A stretch of DNA of 64,000 nt from Astrocystis sublimbata (GCA_022453515.1 JAJNNY010000004.1:434001-498000); one strand, 5' to 3'. Counted from the stretch's first letter, positions 44,412-56,709 are shown. Numbers and translations: made by a program. Notes: generated by a model from the sequence alone, not told the origin.

Positions 44412-45824
44412 TTAAAGGAAATAGTCTGACGGGCCGCGCCGTCCAGCTGGCACGTGCCGCATGTCGTCTGGGACGGCGGAGAAAATGCAGAATTTGGGGT
44501 CTAGGTTTTTGTCGACCGTCATGATCGAGGCAACGTTACCGCACCGGTAACAGTAGTTTGGCGCCGACCAGACTGTGACAACCGAGTTCTGGGGGAAGTG
44601 GTACTGGGAGAAGTTTAGTATCAAATCCGTCAGAGGGACGATGCATAGTTGGAGGTCGTACCTTGTATCCCTCATTGACTAATTGATGTGCGCGTGCAAT
44701 AAGTTTCAGCCCATTTACGTGGTTGAACTCTGTCGCAACCTTGTCTCCGAAGAGCCACCCAGCGCCTCGAGGGCTGATAGCCCACGTTTCGACGTCTTCA
44801 GGGTCACTCCAGACGAGATCGCAAAAGGCGCCCTCGTGGGGGATTTCTTGCGCACGAGCCACAACTCGAATCTGGTCGATGGTACGGATCTCGGGACTGA
44901 GGCCCCCATGGACGCACAGGATCTCGCCGTCGACAATGGCGGCGAGTACTAGAAAGTCAAACACCTGACAGCAAGCCTTCCACACCGAGGCGTTTCCATA
45001 TTTCTGCTGGCATTCTTCGTAGAATCCATATACTTGTGTGATTTGTCTAGATTCGTGATTGCCTCGGACGAGGATAATGCGGTCGGGATACCTGCAACCA
45101 ATTGTCAGCCGCCCAATACCCGGCAACAAACGAGGTAGGGTGAGCCGGACCTAGCTTTCAGACACATAAGCAGCGTAAATGTCTCGAGACTGAAATAGCC
45201 ACGGTCGACGAAGTCACCCAAAAAGACGAAACGAGTATCGGCATTCGGTGGGGCCGCAACATCGCCTGTGGTAGAACTCGTGGAGTTTCCAATGTCGATA
45301 GTCTCGTCATCATCATCGTCAGCTGCGGGAGCGTCTTCTCCTGCCCCGTCACCCCCTTCTGGCTTCTTGCTCTGTTTTATCTTCTTCTTCAGCTTGGGGT
45401 TTGTTATCTCCGGGGGCTCGATGTCGTCTGATGTGATGACAGTTGTGGCTGTTGCGGGTGCCTCGGTCGCAGGCTGACCGGGCATGCCTCCGCTGACTCG
45501 AAACAGCTCGAGCAGGTCGTAGAACTGGCCGTGGATATCGCCGCAGATGGTTACGGGCGTGACTACGGGTTGAATGTTGGATTCTACAACGGAGGCGTGA
45601 GCCGGGCCATGTCAGCGATTGGCCAGGGCAAGCAGAGTGCCAGCAGCGACGGGAGGCGGCTTACCCTCCATCAAGACCTCCTTAACAATCTCGCAGAGCT
45701 CCTTCATGACGGGTTCGGGCAGATAATGACATTGTTTGGCCTCCTCGAGCCACTCGTCCAGGCCAGCACCGGGCGTGAGCTTGGCTGGTCCCGGCTTGGG
45801 CACGGCAACACGAGCAGGCGCCAT
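44412..45824 (-). CDS. PPG1: PP2A-like serine/threonine phosphatase PPG1
   Basis: Exons 45824-45665, 45583-45151, 45091-44662 and 44603-44412 give 404 residues. Catalytic PPP motifs are intact: [48 protein letters not shown] and the C-terminal DYFL, the methylatable PP2A-type end. An 80-residue low-complexity, acidic insert (about 87-170, with [12 protein letters not shown]) sits between GDIHG and GDFVDRG, in the place where PP2A has a few residues; fungal PPG1 proteins carry such inserts. Family role: Ppg1 acts with FAR/STRIPAK-type scaffolds in growth, glycogen storage and cell fusion. In the fungi where studied it affects development. Divergent from UPF3. Confidence 0.92.
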
Positions 45825-46814
45825 GGTAGCAGCAGACCCAGAATCTCGGTGTAACAGGAAAAAAAGGTATGTTTGAGGAGTGGTGTATTCTATAAGGTGC
45901 AGGTGAGGTGAGCAGTTCGGCTACCTGTTGGCCTAGGTACGTAATAGCCTACCAGGTCGGTAGGAGGTAGAGACGGTTTGGAGGACAATGCCCAGACCTC
46001 GAGGCGGGCAAGGTGAAGGTGGGCTGGCTTGGCTGGTCGCAGTTGGATAGCGTGCTCAGTGCTGTATGTACGTAGTCTGCCTGGCAATTTGATTTCCTCG
46101 TGGGCTCTAGCGTTGGGTACCATTAAGTATGTAGGTAGACTTGATTAAGCTTGAAACGGAGTGAACTTGGGTACTTTCAAAGGTAATGGACACCTGCAGG
46201 TGCACCCCAATCCCCTACCCCTCTGCTTGTGCTTGTGATGGAGCGGCGTGCGGCAATCTCGTGCCCTGGATGCTACCCAACGCGTATTAGCGTCTGATGC
46301 ATGGATCGACACCTTGGGTTAGCCGGGCGTGCCGACCTTGTGCATTTGAGCAGTACCTAAAGGTTGAATGCTGCAAGGCCAGGCCATTGCTTCCACTATT
46401 GCCTGGGCAGACATGTCACAATAGATGCAATGCGATACCTACCGTTGCATCTCCCTCAAGGTGTCCCAGGAAGCAGGTTGGGTTCACGTTTTAACCACCC
46501 ACATTCACTGCACCTTCTACGTCGGTGTCGGTGTCGGTTCTTGATTCTACTTCTTATTTCCCAGCTTCTTGACACCTTCTGCGCTCAGCTGCTCCCTTAC
46601 GCACGGTTTCCACAACCCTTCACATTCACACCCGCATCTACCCCTCGGCATCGCATTCTCTAGCCTCTTACGAAGAAGAACCATGTTCTTGATTCGCACC
46701 ATCAACGCTCCACAACGTCATCATCCACGCTGATTCAGACGCATATCGGGCATCCAGCACCCTGTCCCGCGACACTCATCGGCACGCCCGATACCATAGC
46801 CCTCACCTAGCGCC
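45825..46814. other. intergenic, divergent promoter region of PPG1 and UPF3
   Basis: No gene recognised. CCTAGGTA, a variant of the window's recurrent palindrome, lies near 45932. Confidence 0.55.
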
Positions 46815-48745
46815 ATGGCGAGATCCCAGGCCGAAGGCAAGAAGGTCCTCATCCGCCGCCTGCCCCCGGGCTTGACCGAGGAAGAATGCTGGGCCGTCCT
46901 GGGAGACGAGTGGAGGGTGAGCAAAGGAAAAGTCGATTGGGCGCGCTATGACAATGGCGACATCTCCAACGAGTATGTCTTTCGAAAGCTAGAGCTCTAT
47001 GTCCATACCGAGCCCTGTCCTTTTCTGCGCCCGTATCTGGGCAACACGTATCGTTGTAGTCACTAACGCGCCCTCGATGGCCTAGCCCCGCAGACCTCTC
47101 GAGACCTGCGCGATGCTATCTCCACCTGGTCAACGCCAGCGACATCCTCGTGCTTTCTGAGAAAGTACAGCATTCAAAATGGGATGACGCCAAGCACTCT
47201 GCCAACGACTCAGCCCTTGTCGGCCCCCCTTACATCGAGCTCGCGCCCCATCAGCGAATTCCAACAGCCAAGAAGCGAACCGACCCGAGACAAGGCACCA
47301 TAGATGCCGACCCGGAGTTCATGAAGTTCCTCGAGAGCCTGACTGCGCCAACACCCCCCAAAGAGACCGAACCCGATCAAGTGGCCGATGATGCGCACAA
47401 GCCAGACGCCAAGGTCACAACAACACCTCTGGTTGAATTCCTTAGGGAGAAGAAGGCCACCAAGGCAAAGGAAGCTGCCCTGGCCAAGAGCGCTAAGTCT
47501 GCTCGCCATGAATCCCAGCTCAAGGGCAAAGAAGATACCAAGAAGAAGGGAAAGGAATCCAAGGGCGACAAGGCAGAAAAGCTCACCGACAAAGAAAAGG
47601 CCAAGGAGAAGGAGAAAGCCAAGGATCCCGTCAAGGTACTCGCCAAGCGGACCGTCAATCAGCAAGTGGCAGAAGCTTCCAAAACTGCTGCAAACCAAGC
47701 CACCCCCACTAAGGCGAGCGAGGAAGCCGCTCCAAAGAGCCGGCGTGCAAACATCGCAGCAGCAGCCAAGATTTTACAGCGCGATCTGAATCTCAGTCCT
47801 GGAACCGCCCATAGGCGCGCCCGTCAAGACGCCGCCAAAGATGCCAGTAAACCCGAGGCTACCGGCAAGGCCGAGGCAACCAAGGATAGCAAATCTAGCA
47901 AGGAGACCACTAGCAAAAGTGCTGCTCCTTCGCCTCCGACTGGGCCCAGCAAGTCAAGCACCGCTGCGCCGCCATCGGCCCCGACAGCTCCGAAATCTCA
48001 GGCAACCGAAACTTCTCGGCGAGGTCGCGGTGGTAAAGGCGCCAAGCAGCCCCCTTCAGGCGAGACCGGGAAAGGCAAGGGAGTAGAAACTCTCACAACA
48101 GGCAAAGCAGCCCCAATGGCAACTCCAGTCATTCTGAAGCGGAAGGAAGCCTCGACAAGCGCTGAGGCAGCGCCCTCGGTCTCTGCCGCCGCCCCACCCT
48201 CAGCTCCAGCGACTCCGGCCGGGCCCAAGGCCGCTGCCGGCAAGGCTACTCCCGCGAAGCCAGCAGCACCACAGAAGAAGGGATCCGCTACATCCTCTGT
48301 AGCTTCAGGTGCCACTCGTGGTTTCGTGAAGCACGCCAACCCATCCCAAGGTGTTACAGAACCCCTTCTTAAGCAGGCCATGGAAGTTTTCGGTCCTGTG
48401 ACATTCGTCGAGATTGACAAACGCAAGGGTTTCGCTTACGTCGACTTTGTGAACCACAATGGGCTTTCCAAGGCCATAGCTGCTAGTCCCGTGCCAGTCG
48501 CGCAGGGCACCGTGCAGGTCCTTGAAAGAAAGGAGACGAAGAAGACGCCTGCAGTTGCTGCAGCTTCAACTACTGTCCCATCTGCTCCGGCCGCTTCGCC
48601 TTCAGTAGAGAAAAAAGCTGAGCCGCAGGCGCAGGCGGATCGCTCCAAGAGAGGCGGAAGGGGTCGGGGAAGAAGAAACGGAAACGCCGGGGCTGCGGCG
48701 CCGGCGGGCTCATCCACACCACAGCCCGGTGCTTCCACTGGCTGA
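46815..48745 (+). CDS. UPF3: nonsense-mediated decay factor UPF3
   Basis: Exons 46815-46972 and 47086-48745 give 605 residues. The 113-nt intron has a GTATGT donor, a CACTAAC branch point and a CTAG acceptor; the join gives NDPADLSRPARCYLHLV, matching the family. The N-terminal UPF3/Smg4 domain starts KKVLIRRLPPGLTEEECW and ends with GTIDADPEFMKFLESL. The middle is a long Lys/Ala/Pro-rich disordered region. A second RRM-like segment follows (VTFVEIDKRKGFAYVDFVNHNGLSKAI, about 500-540), then an RGG-type basic tail (KRGGRGRGRRNG). Role: links UPF2 and the exon-junction or terminating ribosome to UPF1 for mRNA decay. Start context gccATGgcg is good. Confidence 0.92.
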
Positions 48746-49883
48746 AAGGGGCATTTTACCTGAAGAAACAGCAATATTATGCCTACTGCTATTTTGCAGC
48801 TTGTACTATGCTACGGCGGATATACGAGCCCAAGTGTTATCTCGCTCCCATGCTGCTACGCTTCGCACAAGAAAGCCCTAGGGTCATCTGCTCACAGGCA
48901 GCATGTAAAGCAGTCATGGGGCAGATCCAAGATCCAGCACCATGCGGTTACTATTAACGGCCTTGTTGATCGGTAACATTGCCCATTGCCCATTGCCGAG
49001 TATACATTCCGAGGGGTCTAGGAGATACAGATGCCACCTGAATGGGTGGCTCCGATGGTATGCTGCAGACAGATTGGAACAACTGCCAGCCACGAAGCAA
49101 TGCGAGTGAAAGATGTACAGAAAGTTTGGCGGAGTCCTTTGGAAGGCAAGAAGCTACTTTGCTTCTGAAGTTTGAAGGCCTGATAAGGAACATGGTTCAC
49201 CTAGCACTGTCTAGTTATCGTTCCGTACGAAAGGTAAACAGTTTATGAGACCGGATAGAGAACATAGGAGGTTATTGCGAATATTAGTATGAAGCCTAGC
49301 TGGCCATTGGCGTGGCTGCTTAATGTACCTCACTTTCGTGAGAGCTTCTCTTTTGAACGGCAAGATGCTATGAGTTTATACTGATATAACAGCACTGTCT
49401 TTAGACAAGCTCCTGCATTAGTTGTGTGTCGTGTACTTGATTTGCCACGGCGACTCGCAAGTTATGGAAGACTATCGTCCGTTAACTGTCTCGATAGTGA
49501 ACCTCATTGACAATCGAGAACAGGATCTACCTTCCACCAATTAGTATATGAAGGCACAAGTTCCCAACCATGATCGAAACATGTAGTCGCGGGTCTATGC
49601 AGCTGACAGCCCCGCAATGAAAAACGATGATCTCCTGCAGAGTCTATGGCCGTATCTGGTGATCCGCCAAGCGAGCCGACGCACAAATGCAACCTCATCA
49701 GCAGCCATGGCTGAACTAATCCAACATGAGAACAAGCAGGGCCCGACCTGAAGTTCCGGGAAGAACAACATGCTCTATGCGGCCAATTGATGCACCACTT
49801 GACGATCCTCCTTCTGGGTCTGGTACAGTGGTTTCAATTACCATTTGTGAGCAACTGTGGTCTACAATCTTCAGGAATCTAAA
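48746..49883. other. intergenic, no gene recognised
   Basis: UPF3 3' region and promoter of the next gene. Frames are short and featureless. Confidence 0.6.
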
Positions 49884-51195
49884 ATGTTCAACCTTTCAAA
49901 AACTGGCCTGGCTATAGCGCCTCCGAGCATTACAATAAACAATCATGGTGTTGGACCCCAAAACATTGCAACTGGCGATGGTCCTCAGACCAATATGAAT
50001 AGTGCCGGCACTCAGAATAACTACTTCGGATGCACAGGTAATATTATCCTAGCGCACACAGCTTCCCATCCTAACTTATTCAGTTGTACAGAAGCCACCG
50101 CAAAGCCGCGAGACAAAAGCCCGCGAGACGGAGATTCCACCTCTTAACGACACACGCCCGTGCCGCCGCGAAGAATTTGAAATTGGCATCATCTGTGCCC
50201 TTCCCCTTGAATACGACGCCATCGCCTTACAATTCGATGAGTTTTATGATGAAGATGGCGATGTGTATGGGCAGGCGCCAAGCGACAGAAACGTGTACAC
50301 CACCGGGCGAATCGGGAAATTCAACGTTGCAATGGTACTGCTTCCTGGCATGGGCAAGGTAGCTGCCGCTGCATCGGCCGCTAATTTCCGGATGAGTTAT
50401 CCGGAGCTGAGACTTACGCTCGTTGTAGGGATCTGTGGTGGTGTCCCGGGCACAGGCGCAGATGCAATTCTCATGGGCGATGTGGTCATCAGCAAGACCA
50501 TAGTTCCATACCCGTACGACCTGCTACGGCCGGGAGATCCCACGACTGGTGCCGGTGCCAACTACAGCCGCCCGAATAGAGAGATTCGTACCCTACTGGC
50601 CAGTTTCCAGACAAACGTCGGAAGAGAGCGCTTACAGAAGCAGACCAGCGAATACCTGAAGGACTTACAGGGCGCAGCAGCTCCCAAGCGGGAAACAACC
50701 GAATATCAGTATCCTGGTGTAGCGGAGGACAAACTGTTCGAGGCGAGCTACCACCACAAGCATCGGGCGCCGGAAGAGTGCGCTTTATGTGATGGGAATG
50801 AACATTGCGCGGTGGCCGCTCTAGCATCCTGTGCTGATCTCAAATGCGACGAAAGCCATCTGGTGCATAGGGAACAATTACAGATCAAGCAAGGTATGGC
50901 ACCTGATGCTGTCCAATTCCCCAGAATATTTGTCGGTAGCATCGCATCCGGGGATACAGTGATGAAGTCTGGCGCACACCGTGATGATTTCGCTAAACGG
51001 GAAGATGTTATTGCGTTTGAGATGGAAGGCGTGGGAGTTTGGAATCAACTCGACTGCATCATTATCAAGGGCATCTGTGATTATGCCGATAGCCACAAGA
51101 ACAAGAAGTGGCAGTCGTTTGCGGCAGCGACAGCGGCTTGCGTGATGAAGGCCGTTCTGGGGAAGTACAGTCCTTCGGATCGGTCTATACGATAG
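49884..51195 (+). CDS. stand-alone nucleoside phosphorylase-fold (PNP_UDP_1) protein with Gly/Asn/Gln-rich N-terminus
   Basis: Exons 49884-50037 and 50084-51195 (46-nt intron) give 421 residues. Residues about 70-400 form a fungal PNP_UDP_1 domain: FEIGIICALPLEYDAIAL, TGRIGKFNVAMVLLPGMGKV, VVGICGGVPG, a Cys/His-rich insert (ECALCDGNEHC, ASCADLKCD) and FEMEGVGVW followed by IKGICDYADSHKNKKW. In fungi this fold is common as the N-terminal effector of NACHT or WD/ankyrin STAND receptors, where it may cleave nucleosides or nucleotides; here no receptor domain follows. Residues 15-52 contain a Gly/Asn/Gln-rich stretch (INNHGVGPQN, GDGPQTN, GTQNNYFG) that resembles the short motifs linked to such effectors and receptors. 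The function as immunity effector is inference. Start at MFNLSK; an upstream exon is possible. Confidence 0.85.
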
Positions 51196-52643
51196 GTACC
51201 TAGGTAGCCATCGATTGGTATTTGGCTGACGCATTCGTGAAACTGTTGCTCGCAATGCATTCAAGTCTAGTCGGGGTTTCATGCGCTCAAAGTCTCAATG
51301 ATTTTTCTGTGTGGTCTCGTGGTGTCTTTTTTCTTGAGCAAGGGTGTATTCAGCTAGAGTTGAAATAACTTTTCGTTCCTGCGTACATATCTAGGTAGTT
51401 CAATGCTGAGCATATTCATCTAAACTTGCTCGTTTTGAGGACTTCTTACAAAGGTCAAAAGCGAACATTTGCCTTGTGCCTCTGACAGCAGCGTAAACTG
51501 CTGATATCGCAGAACCAAATCATCCCTCCATTCTTGCGGGACCAACCCTCTGAATTAAGTTGTAATCAGAAATTAGTGTTCACAGATTGATACACTTCCA
51601 TGACTGTGTGGTTTCATTTGCGCATTAGCGAGTTGATCTGCCTACAGAGCGTAGCTGTTCAAACACATATTGATGCTACTGTTCTGTAAAGTCATTGGGC
51701 ACCTAAGTACCTCGGTAATGGGGACGACCAGGGTAAAATAAGTGCCCTAGTTTGCAAGCCTTACCCTTGAAATGCTCAGTCATCCTATCTCACTCCCAAA
51801 CCCATTCCCTATAATTAAAGCCAGTTGTCTTGAATTTTTTTGATAAAATTGCAGCTATTGAGGTGCTAGATCTCTACGCTAGTATATTATATTTGACCTT
51901 GTAGATCCACTTGACGTGATACTTGTATTACCTGGCACTGTTACACCTCCCTATCGAGACTACGGATGCCGCTCTACTTTTGTCATGCAGTATGCAGCAA
52001 GTTACTTTGTTTTTCTTTATTAATTAGTGTCCTATCATTGACATAAGCTTCTAAACGAGTCCCTATTATCAGCTTAGCAATGCTGTAACCCTCCAATATA
52101 CCATCAGATTCCTCAATGCACAAGGTGTGAACAATCGGGCGATGCCCCGCACAAGGCTTTAAATCTTTACATTGAGAATGATAAGTATCAAAGCGCTTTA
52201 TTATGAGTGTTTTTGTTGGCGTTCTCCATTCTCAAGATCTTGGCAACAAAGGTTTAGATCTGTAAGGAGAGCGCGGAGGCAACGAAGGCTTGTTACGTCC
52301 CCATGCTATTTACCAGGTGGCTAGCAACAGCTCTTTTCACAACAACTATCACATCAATTCGAAAGTTTACTTCATAAGCTTAAATACTTATCGTCATTTT
52401 CACAGTATACTGATCCATTCTTCAGGGGCTGAAAAGAATTCAATTAAAATGAGTGACTTGAGCTAATTAATCAAAGTGGGATGGGTGACAACTCTTTCAT
52501 CTTTCCTTCTCCCCTTCCTTACCCAACGTCCTTTCCCCGTGTCGACCGTTGGAGATAGTGAATGCGCACATAACAGGTGCAGTTGGTTGATTGAGTTTGA
52601 GTCTTTTATTCAATCAACCACCGCCAACAGACGATGGTCTTAG
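51196..52643. other. intergenic between convergent PNP and ABM genes
   Basis: AT-rich with no gene recognised. A GGTACCTAGGTA palindrome begins just after the PNP stop (51195-51206). Confidence 0.6.
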
Positions 52644-53033
52644 CTAATGATGATAGCCACCTGCAGGGACAGAGCAGTTGCCCTTGTAGTCGTACTCAGA
52701 GCCCGTTCGCTCAAAGAACTCGCCCTCGCGCGGCTTCGTGAACATGGGCTCGGTGATCGCAAGGTAATCTTTGTAGTAGTCTTTTGTGATCTGGTCCTGC
52801 ATGAACCAGTCCGGGTTGCCATTCCAGTTCTCCACCCAGGTGATCTTGCCGGGGAAGTCGACGCTCTGGTAGACCTCGAAGAAGAGGTTCTTGGGCTCCG
52901 CGATGACCTTCTCGTACACGGGCTTGAAGGCCTCGAAGAACGGCGTGATGTTCTTGGGCGCAACGTTCACTGTGACGTGCAGGCTGAGGCCGAAGCGGTA
53001 GTTCATGAGCGCGGGGGCTTGAGCGTAAGACAT
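52644..53033 (-). CDS. ABM-type (dimeric alpha-beta barrel) monooxygenase-like protein
   Basis: A single frame of 129 residues from ATG 53033. The segment NYRFGLSLHVTVNVAPKNITPFFEAFKPVYEKVIAEPKNLFFEVYQS followed by PGKITWVENWNGNPDWFMQ and YLAITEPMF matches the antibiotic biosynthesis monooxygenase (ABM/YgiN) fold: a beta strand with a His, a helix, the FFEVYQS strand, then the W-E-x-W strand and the final helix. Members are small dimers that oxidise quinols or are cofactor-free monooxygenases, but many fungal ones have unknown roles. The C-terminal 25 residues are polar and end in HH. No biosynthetic genes lie next to it. The frame upstream of the ATG is open but has no convincing coding sequence. 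A good TATA box lies about 126 bp upstream. Confidence 0.82.
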   Translation of the reverse strand: MSYAQAPALMNYRFGLSLHVTVNVAPKNITPFFEAFKPVYEKVIAEPKNLFFEVYQSVDFPGKITWVENWNGNPDWFMQDQITKDYYKDYLAITEPMFTKPREGEFFERTGSEYDYKGNCSVPAGGYHH

Positions 53034-55186
53034 TGTGAGCCGTGGGATGTGGTGGTTGCTGGGTTGTTGAGTGCGTTGATTGTGTGAAGTCGAGTTCCGG
53101 GCAAGGATGCTGGTGCATTGGATAGAGGAAGAGAGGAGGCCGAGGACGCAGACTCGACTTATATAGACCTCGCAGCATGAAACATCATCTTTGTGGCAAG
53201 ACAACGCAGTGAATAAGTTTTGCATTCAGTGGCATTGTATTGGGTAGGCAAGAGCGGTGTTTGTTACTCCTTGTACTCACCATAGATGACTTCGTGCATA
53301 ACAAACCCTGTTCTTGGTCGAGCTTTCTGCAGTGAATCCCTCGTAATGGGGCCTGGATGCTAGCCACATGATTACCGTCACCTTCCTCTAAGTGTGAACT
53401 TTGATACGAGGTAGCGCAAGTGTCCCAGTGGCAAGAGCGGCCAATGGCAGTGGCCCCAGCATAGAATAGGAAACACGCAGAAGGTTGTTGAAAAGCACGC
53501 TGGTAATAACAGCACGAATAGCCGCCCAGTAATCATTTTGCGTGAAGTGGCACGCAATACATCTGAATATCTTCTGACAAACATACTCATGGGTGGTGCA
53601 CTTAGGGTGGCATCTACTCATCAAGGGAGAGACGTTAGTGCAGCCAGGCTTAGAGGCTCGACTCAGCAAAGTAGTGACAGGAGCCGATCGAATTATTCCA
53701 GCTTGGCGAAAGTCCATTATGAAGATGTAAGTTCTCTGGGAACAATATCTCCAGATAGTGCGAATCATGTTTTTTCATTGATAAGAGATCTCACCCCCTA
53801 GAATGAGTTTCGACTCCTTTTCTCTTGTTACACCTCGAGTCCTGATTTTACATCCCCAGCGAGCGATACTTCTCCTCTCAACATCCCCCTCAAGTTTGAA
53901 GTTGCTGATTTCTAGGTTATAGTATACCCCCCATGCTATTCATGACCTCGATAAATTGGTAACTGGATGCCTTAGGTACCAGTGAATAGATATTGCTACC
54001 ACCCGTGCCACCGAAATTGAGTAGTACATGGAAATGTGACATCGAGTCTTAACAGCCCAAGCGCAGCTTTGGGCCTGTATCAACAAGGATACATGAAGCA
54101 AAGAGGGAAAATCATACATTTATAAAATAACAACCGTGCTTGACAACTTAGAAAAACCACAGCCCTAGTTAGGAGGGTATGGCTCTTAGCATACTGCTCT
54201 CCCCATTGAGATGTGGACGAAGTATTGCGTCCTGTGCCGCTTGGAAGTCTAGACATGCCGAAAAGAACTCGGCAGAGCTCAAGGGTGGCACGACATTTAC
54301 GAAGAAGGCTCTTGCATTAACTCGTTAACCGAATGCGGAATATAGAGGGCCTTATAATAGTGGATGGTGCAGTGTGGCACCATGACTGTTTAGATTTCCA
54401 TTCTAGAAGAGGTGTTTTTGAGGAGCTTGTATCACGCAAACAAGATTGCCAAGTGGGGCTCCATGTGCTTACAGAAACAAAGTACCCATGAGGGGAGGCA
54501 TGAGACGAGGGGAAGCGAGGTACATCGTGATTCGGAGGAGCATCCAGGATGAGGGTGGTAGGTACATCGATTGTATGTGAGTTGAAACCCATCCACCAGC
54601 TGCAACGACTGCAAGAGCTTCATCACTGCCACGATTTGGGACTCGATGTTGCTAGTATGCAAGGAGCCGTTATCTAGACGATAGAATTTCTGAGCGCTCT
54701 AAACAAATACTGAGCTGGATACTGCTATCACTTCATTTCCCGACTGATGGAAGATATAGCGTAACTGGCCACGTGAAGTGTGTGTACCAGAAGAGTGCAT
54801 GTCCAATGTTCCGCAAGCAACTAATCACGATCTCGGTACCGAAATAGCGCTCGAGCGGTGTGCATCTGGTGAGATGGGATGGACGATGCACGAACAGCGT
54901 GTACCGTCAGTGTCAGTGGGGTTTCATTCATCTTTACCAGCTTCATCGACTCCTCAGCTGTCTCCGTTCTCAGGTAAATGGCAACAACCTTCAAGTATGG
55001 AAAACGGGTGAGTCGTGACAATCGATGTTATCGCAAATTTCCTAGTCTCGCTTGTGCCCGATGTGTTGGGGGCGGACCCGACATACATATTACTCTGAGG
55101 TGTGTGGTTACCATGTGCATGTGGTTGGTCGGATTGATCGTTCTGCAACAATGCCCCACGACATTTTATTCAATTGGTATCTATAT
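53034..55186. other. intergenic, 2.1 kb
   Basis: ABM promoter on the left and ZPR1 3' region on the right. Frames of about 90-126 codons show no recognisable features. Confidence 0.55.
53159..53165 (-). promoter_or_regulatory. TATA box of the ABM gene
   Basis: The minus strand reads TATATAA 126-132 bp upstream of the ABM start codon (53033). Confidence 0.55.
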
Positions 55187-56709
55187 CTACGCCTCTTCCT
55201 GTTTTGATTTGGCCGCAGCCTCGGCCATCTGCTTCGCATGCTCCTCCTCGTAACCTTCTGTTTTCATATCCTTGAGACCCAATTCCTCCTCTTCCTCGTC
55301 GGTACGCGTATAGTCCTCGACCGTCATCTGCGGATCAACCTGGTCGGGATCGACGGCCTTCTGTACGTAACTACTGGCTAATGGATCGGCAAGGATGATT
55401 GTGAACGGCTTCTCGCCCTTAATAGCCACATCGAGACCATCGAAGAACCGAGTCCAGGTATCCCTCTCGCCAGTTGCGAGCGAGTCACCACCTCCGGATC
55501 CAGTCTCAAATATCTGGGAACGCAGATCATCCCGGATCTGCGTCAACAAGCCCTCGACAGTGGTGAAACGACCACCCAGCGTTCCAGGGTTGACTTGCAG
55601 ATCCAACTCGGGACACTCCAACGCGCATGTTTCGCTCTTCAGTATGTCCCGAGCCAGGTCTTCTGCACTTTCCACTTTCAAGGTGATCCTCTGGCCGAGC
55701 TCGGGTATCTCTCCACCCGTCTTGACATCGTTTGATTTATAGCCACAGTCGCTGCAGGCCGTAGACATGAGGACGACAGCCTTGAAATGCGGTATGTCGA
55801 CCATGGTCATCCTCGTTGTGCAGGCGTGCATACAACCTGGGCAAGTAGCTGGGAACTCGTAGACCTGGTCCGGAATTATGTCCTCATCCGCAACTGTGAC
55901 GGCGCCGTTTGGATCAGTCGCCGCCAGCCCGAGAGCCTCGTTCTGCTCTGGCGTCCGTATGTATTCGCGCTTCTCCCATTTGCCAATACCGTCCCTCATG
56001 TTAGGGGATATCCAGGAGTTGCCGGCGGTGTCGTCGACCGACAGTCGGAAGGGGAAGGCCTCGCCTGCGAGCATGGCCCGCCCCCTGGCGATGATGGGAG
56101 TAAGCTTCTCGTAGACTTCGGGGGTTTGTATTTTTCGTGCCTCTTGTCCGAGATCCAAGTCATCGAGGACAGTGCTGAGAAGGCCTTCGACGTTTGTGAG
56201 TTGGCCACGGCCGGCGGGAACCTCGAGATCGAGTTCGATGAACTTGACGACGGCGGTGTCTGACTTAACCACGGTCCTCTCAAAGTCGACCATCTCAGTT
56301 AGGCGCAGTAGGTAGCTGGCTCCCTTGGGCTGGATCTCGCCGGCGGATTGAATCTCGGAGTTGGTGAAGTTGCATTCGTCGCAATGGAAGGACATGAGGA
56401 TGACCTCGCGGAAGTAGGGAATCGAGGTAAGAAGCATGCGTGTCATGCCCTGGCGAGAAGAGCGAGAAGGCTTAGCATTTGTCGGAGTTGGGGCTTGGTA
56501 CTGTAGGCACAGCTTACATTTTCGTGACAGTTCATGCACAGCGACTCGATCTGTTCGACTACCCTGCCATCATCGTCGTCGGCACTGGGGGCGGCCCCGT
56601 TTGCGCCGTTGGTAGAGGGGGCGAGCTGGCCAGCTTTCGTTCCGATCGACTCGAAGAACTCGGTGGAGGAAGCGGTCGTGGTGACTCCTGGGCCGTCTGG
56701 AGCCGACAT
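55187..56709 (-). CDS. ZPR1: zinc-finger protein ZPR1
   Basis: Exons 56709-56518 and 56449-55187 with a 68-nt intron give 484 residues. Two ZPR1 modules are visible: first zinc finger LCMNCHEN (C58, C61) with its partner CDECNF and the ZPR1 beta domain (TRMLLTSIPYFREVILMSF, EIQSAGEIQ); second finger CPGCMHACTTRMTMVDIPHFKAVVLMS and CSDCGYKSNDVKTGG, followed by the second beta domain. The C-terminus is acidic then Ala/Lys-rich. In yeast ZPR1 is an essential chaperone of translation elongation factor eEF1A, moving between nucleus and cytoplasm on growth signals. The splice junction falls within the first finger region just after CHEN. Both fingers are intact. Confidence 0.95.

Noticed and set aside
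47998..48426. Minus-strand frame of 142 codons inside UPF3, Ala/Gly-rich
   Set aside because: Antisense of the Ala/Pro-rich linker of UPF3; composition explained by that gene.
9439..51195. A linked immune gene cluster formed by the DUF7708 and PNP_UDP genes
   Set aside because: The two lie about 38 kb apart with many housekeeping genes between, and no NACHT or NB-ARC receptor is present in the window, so physical clustering is not supported.
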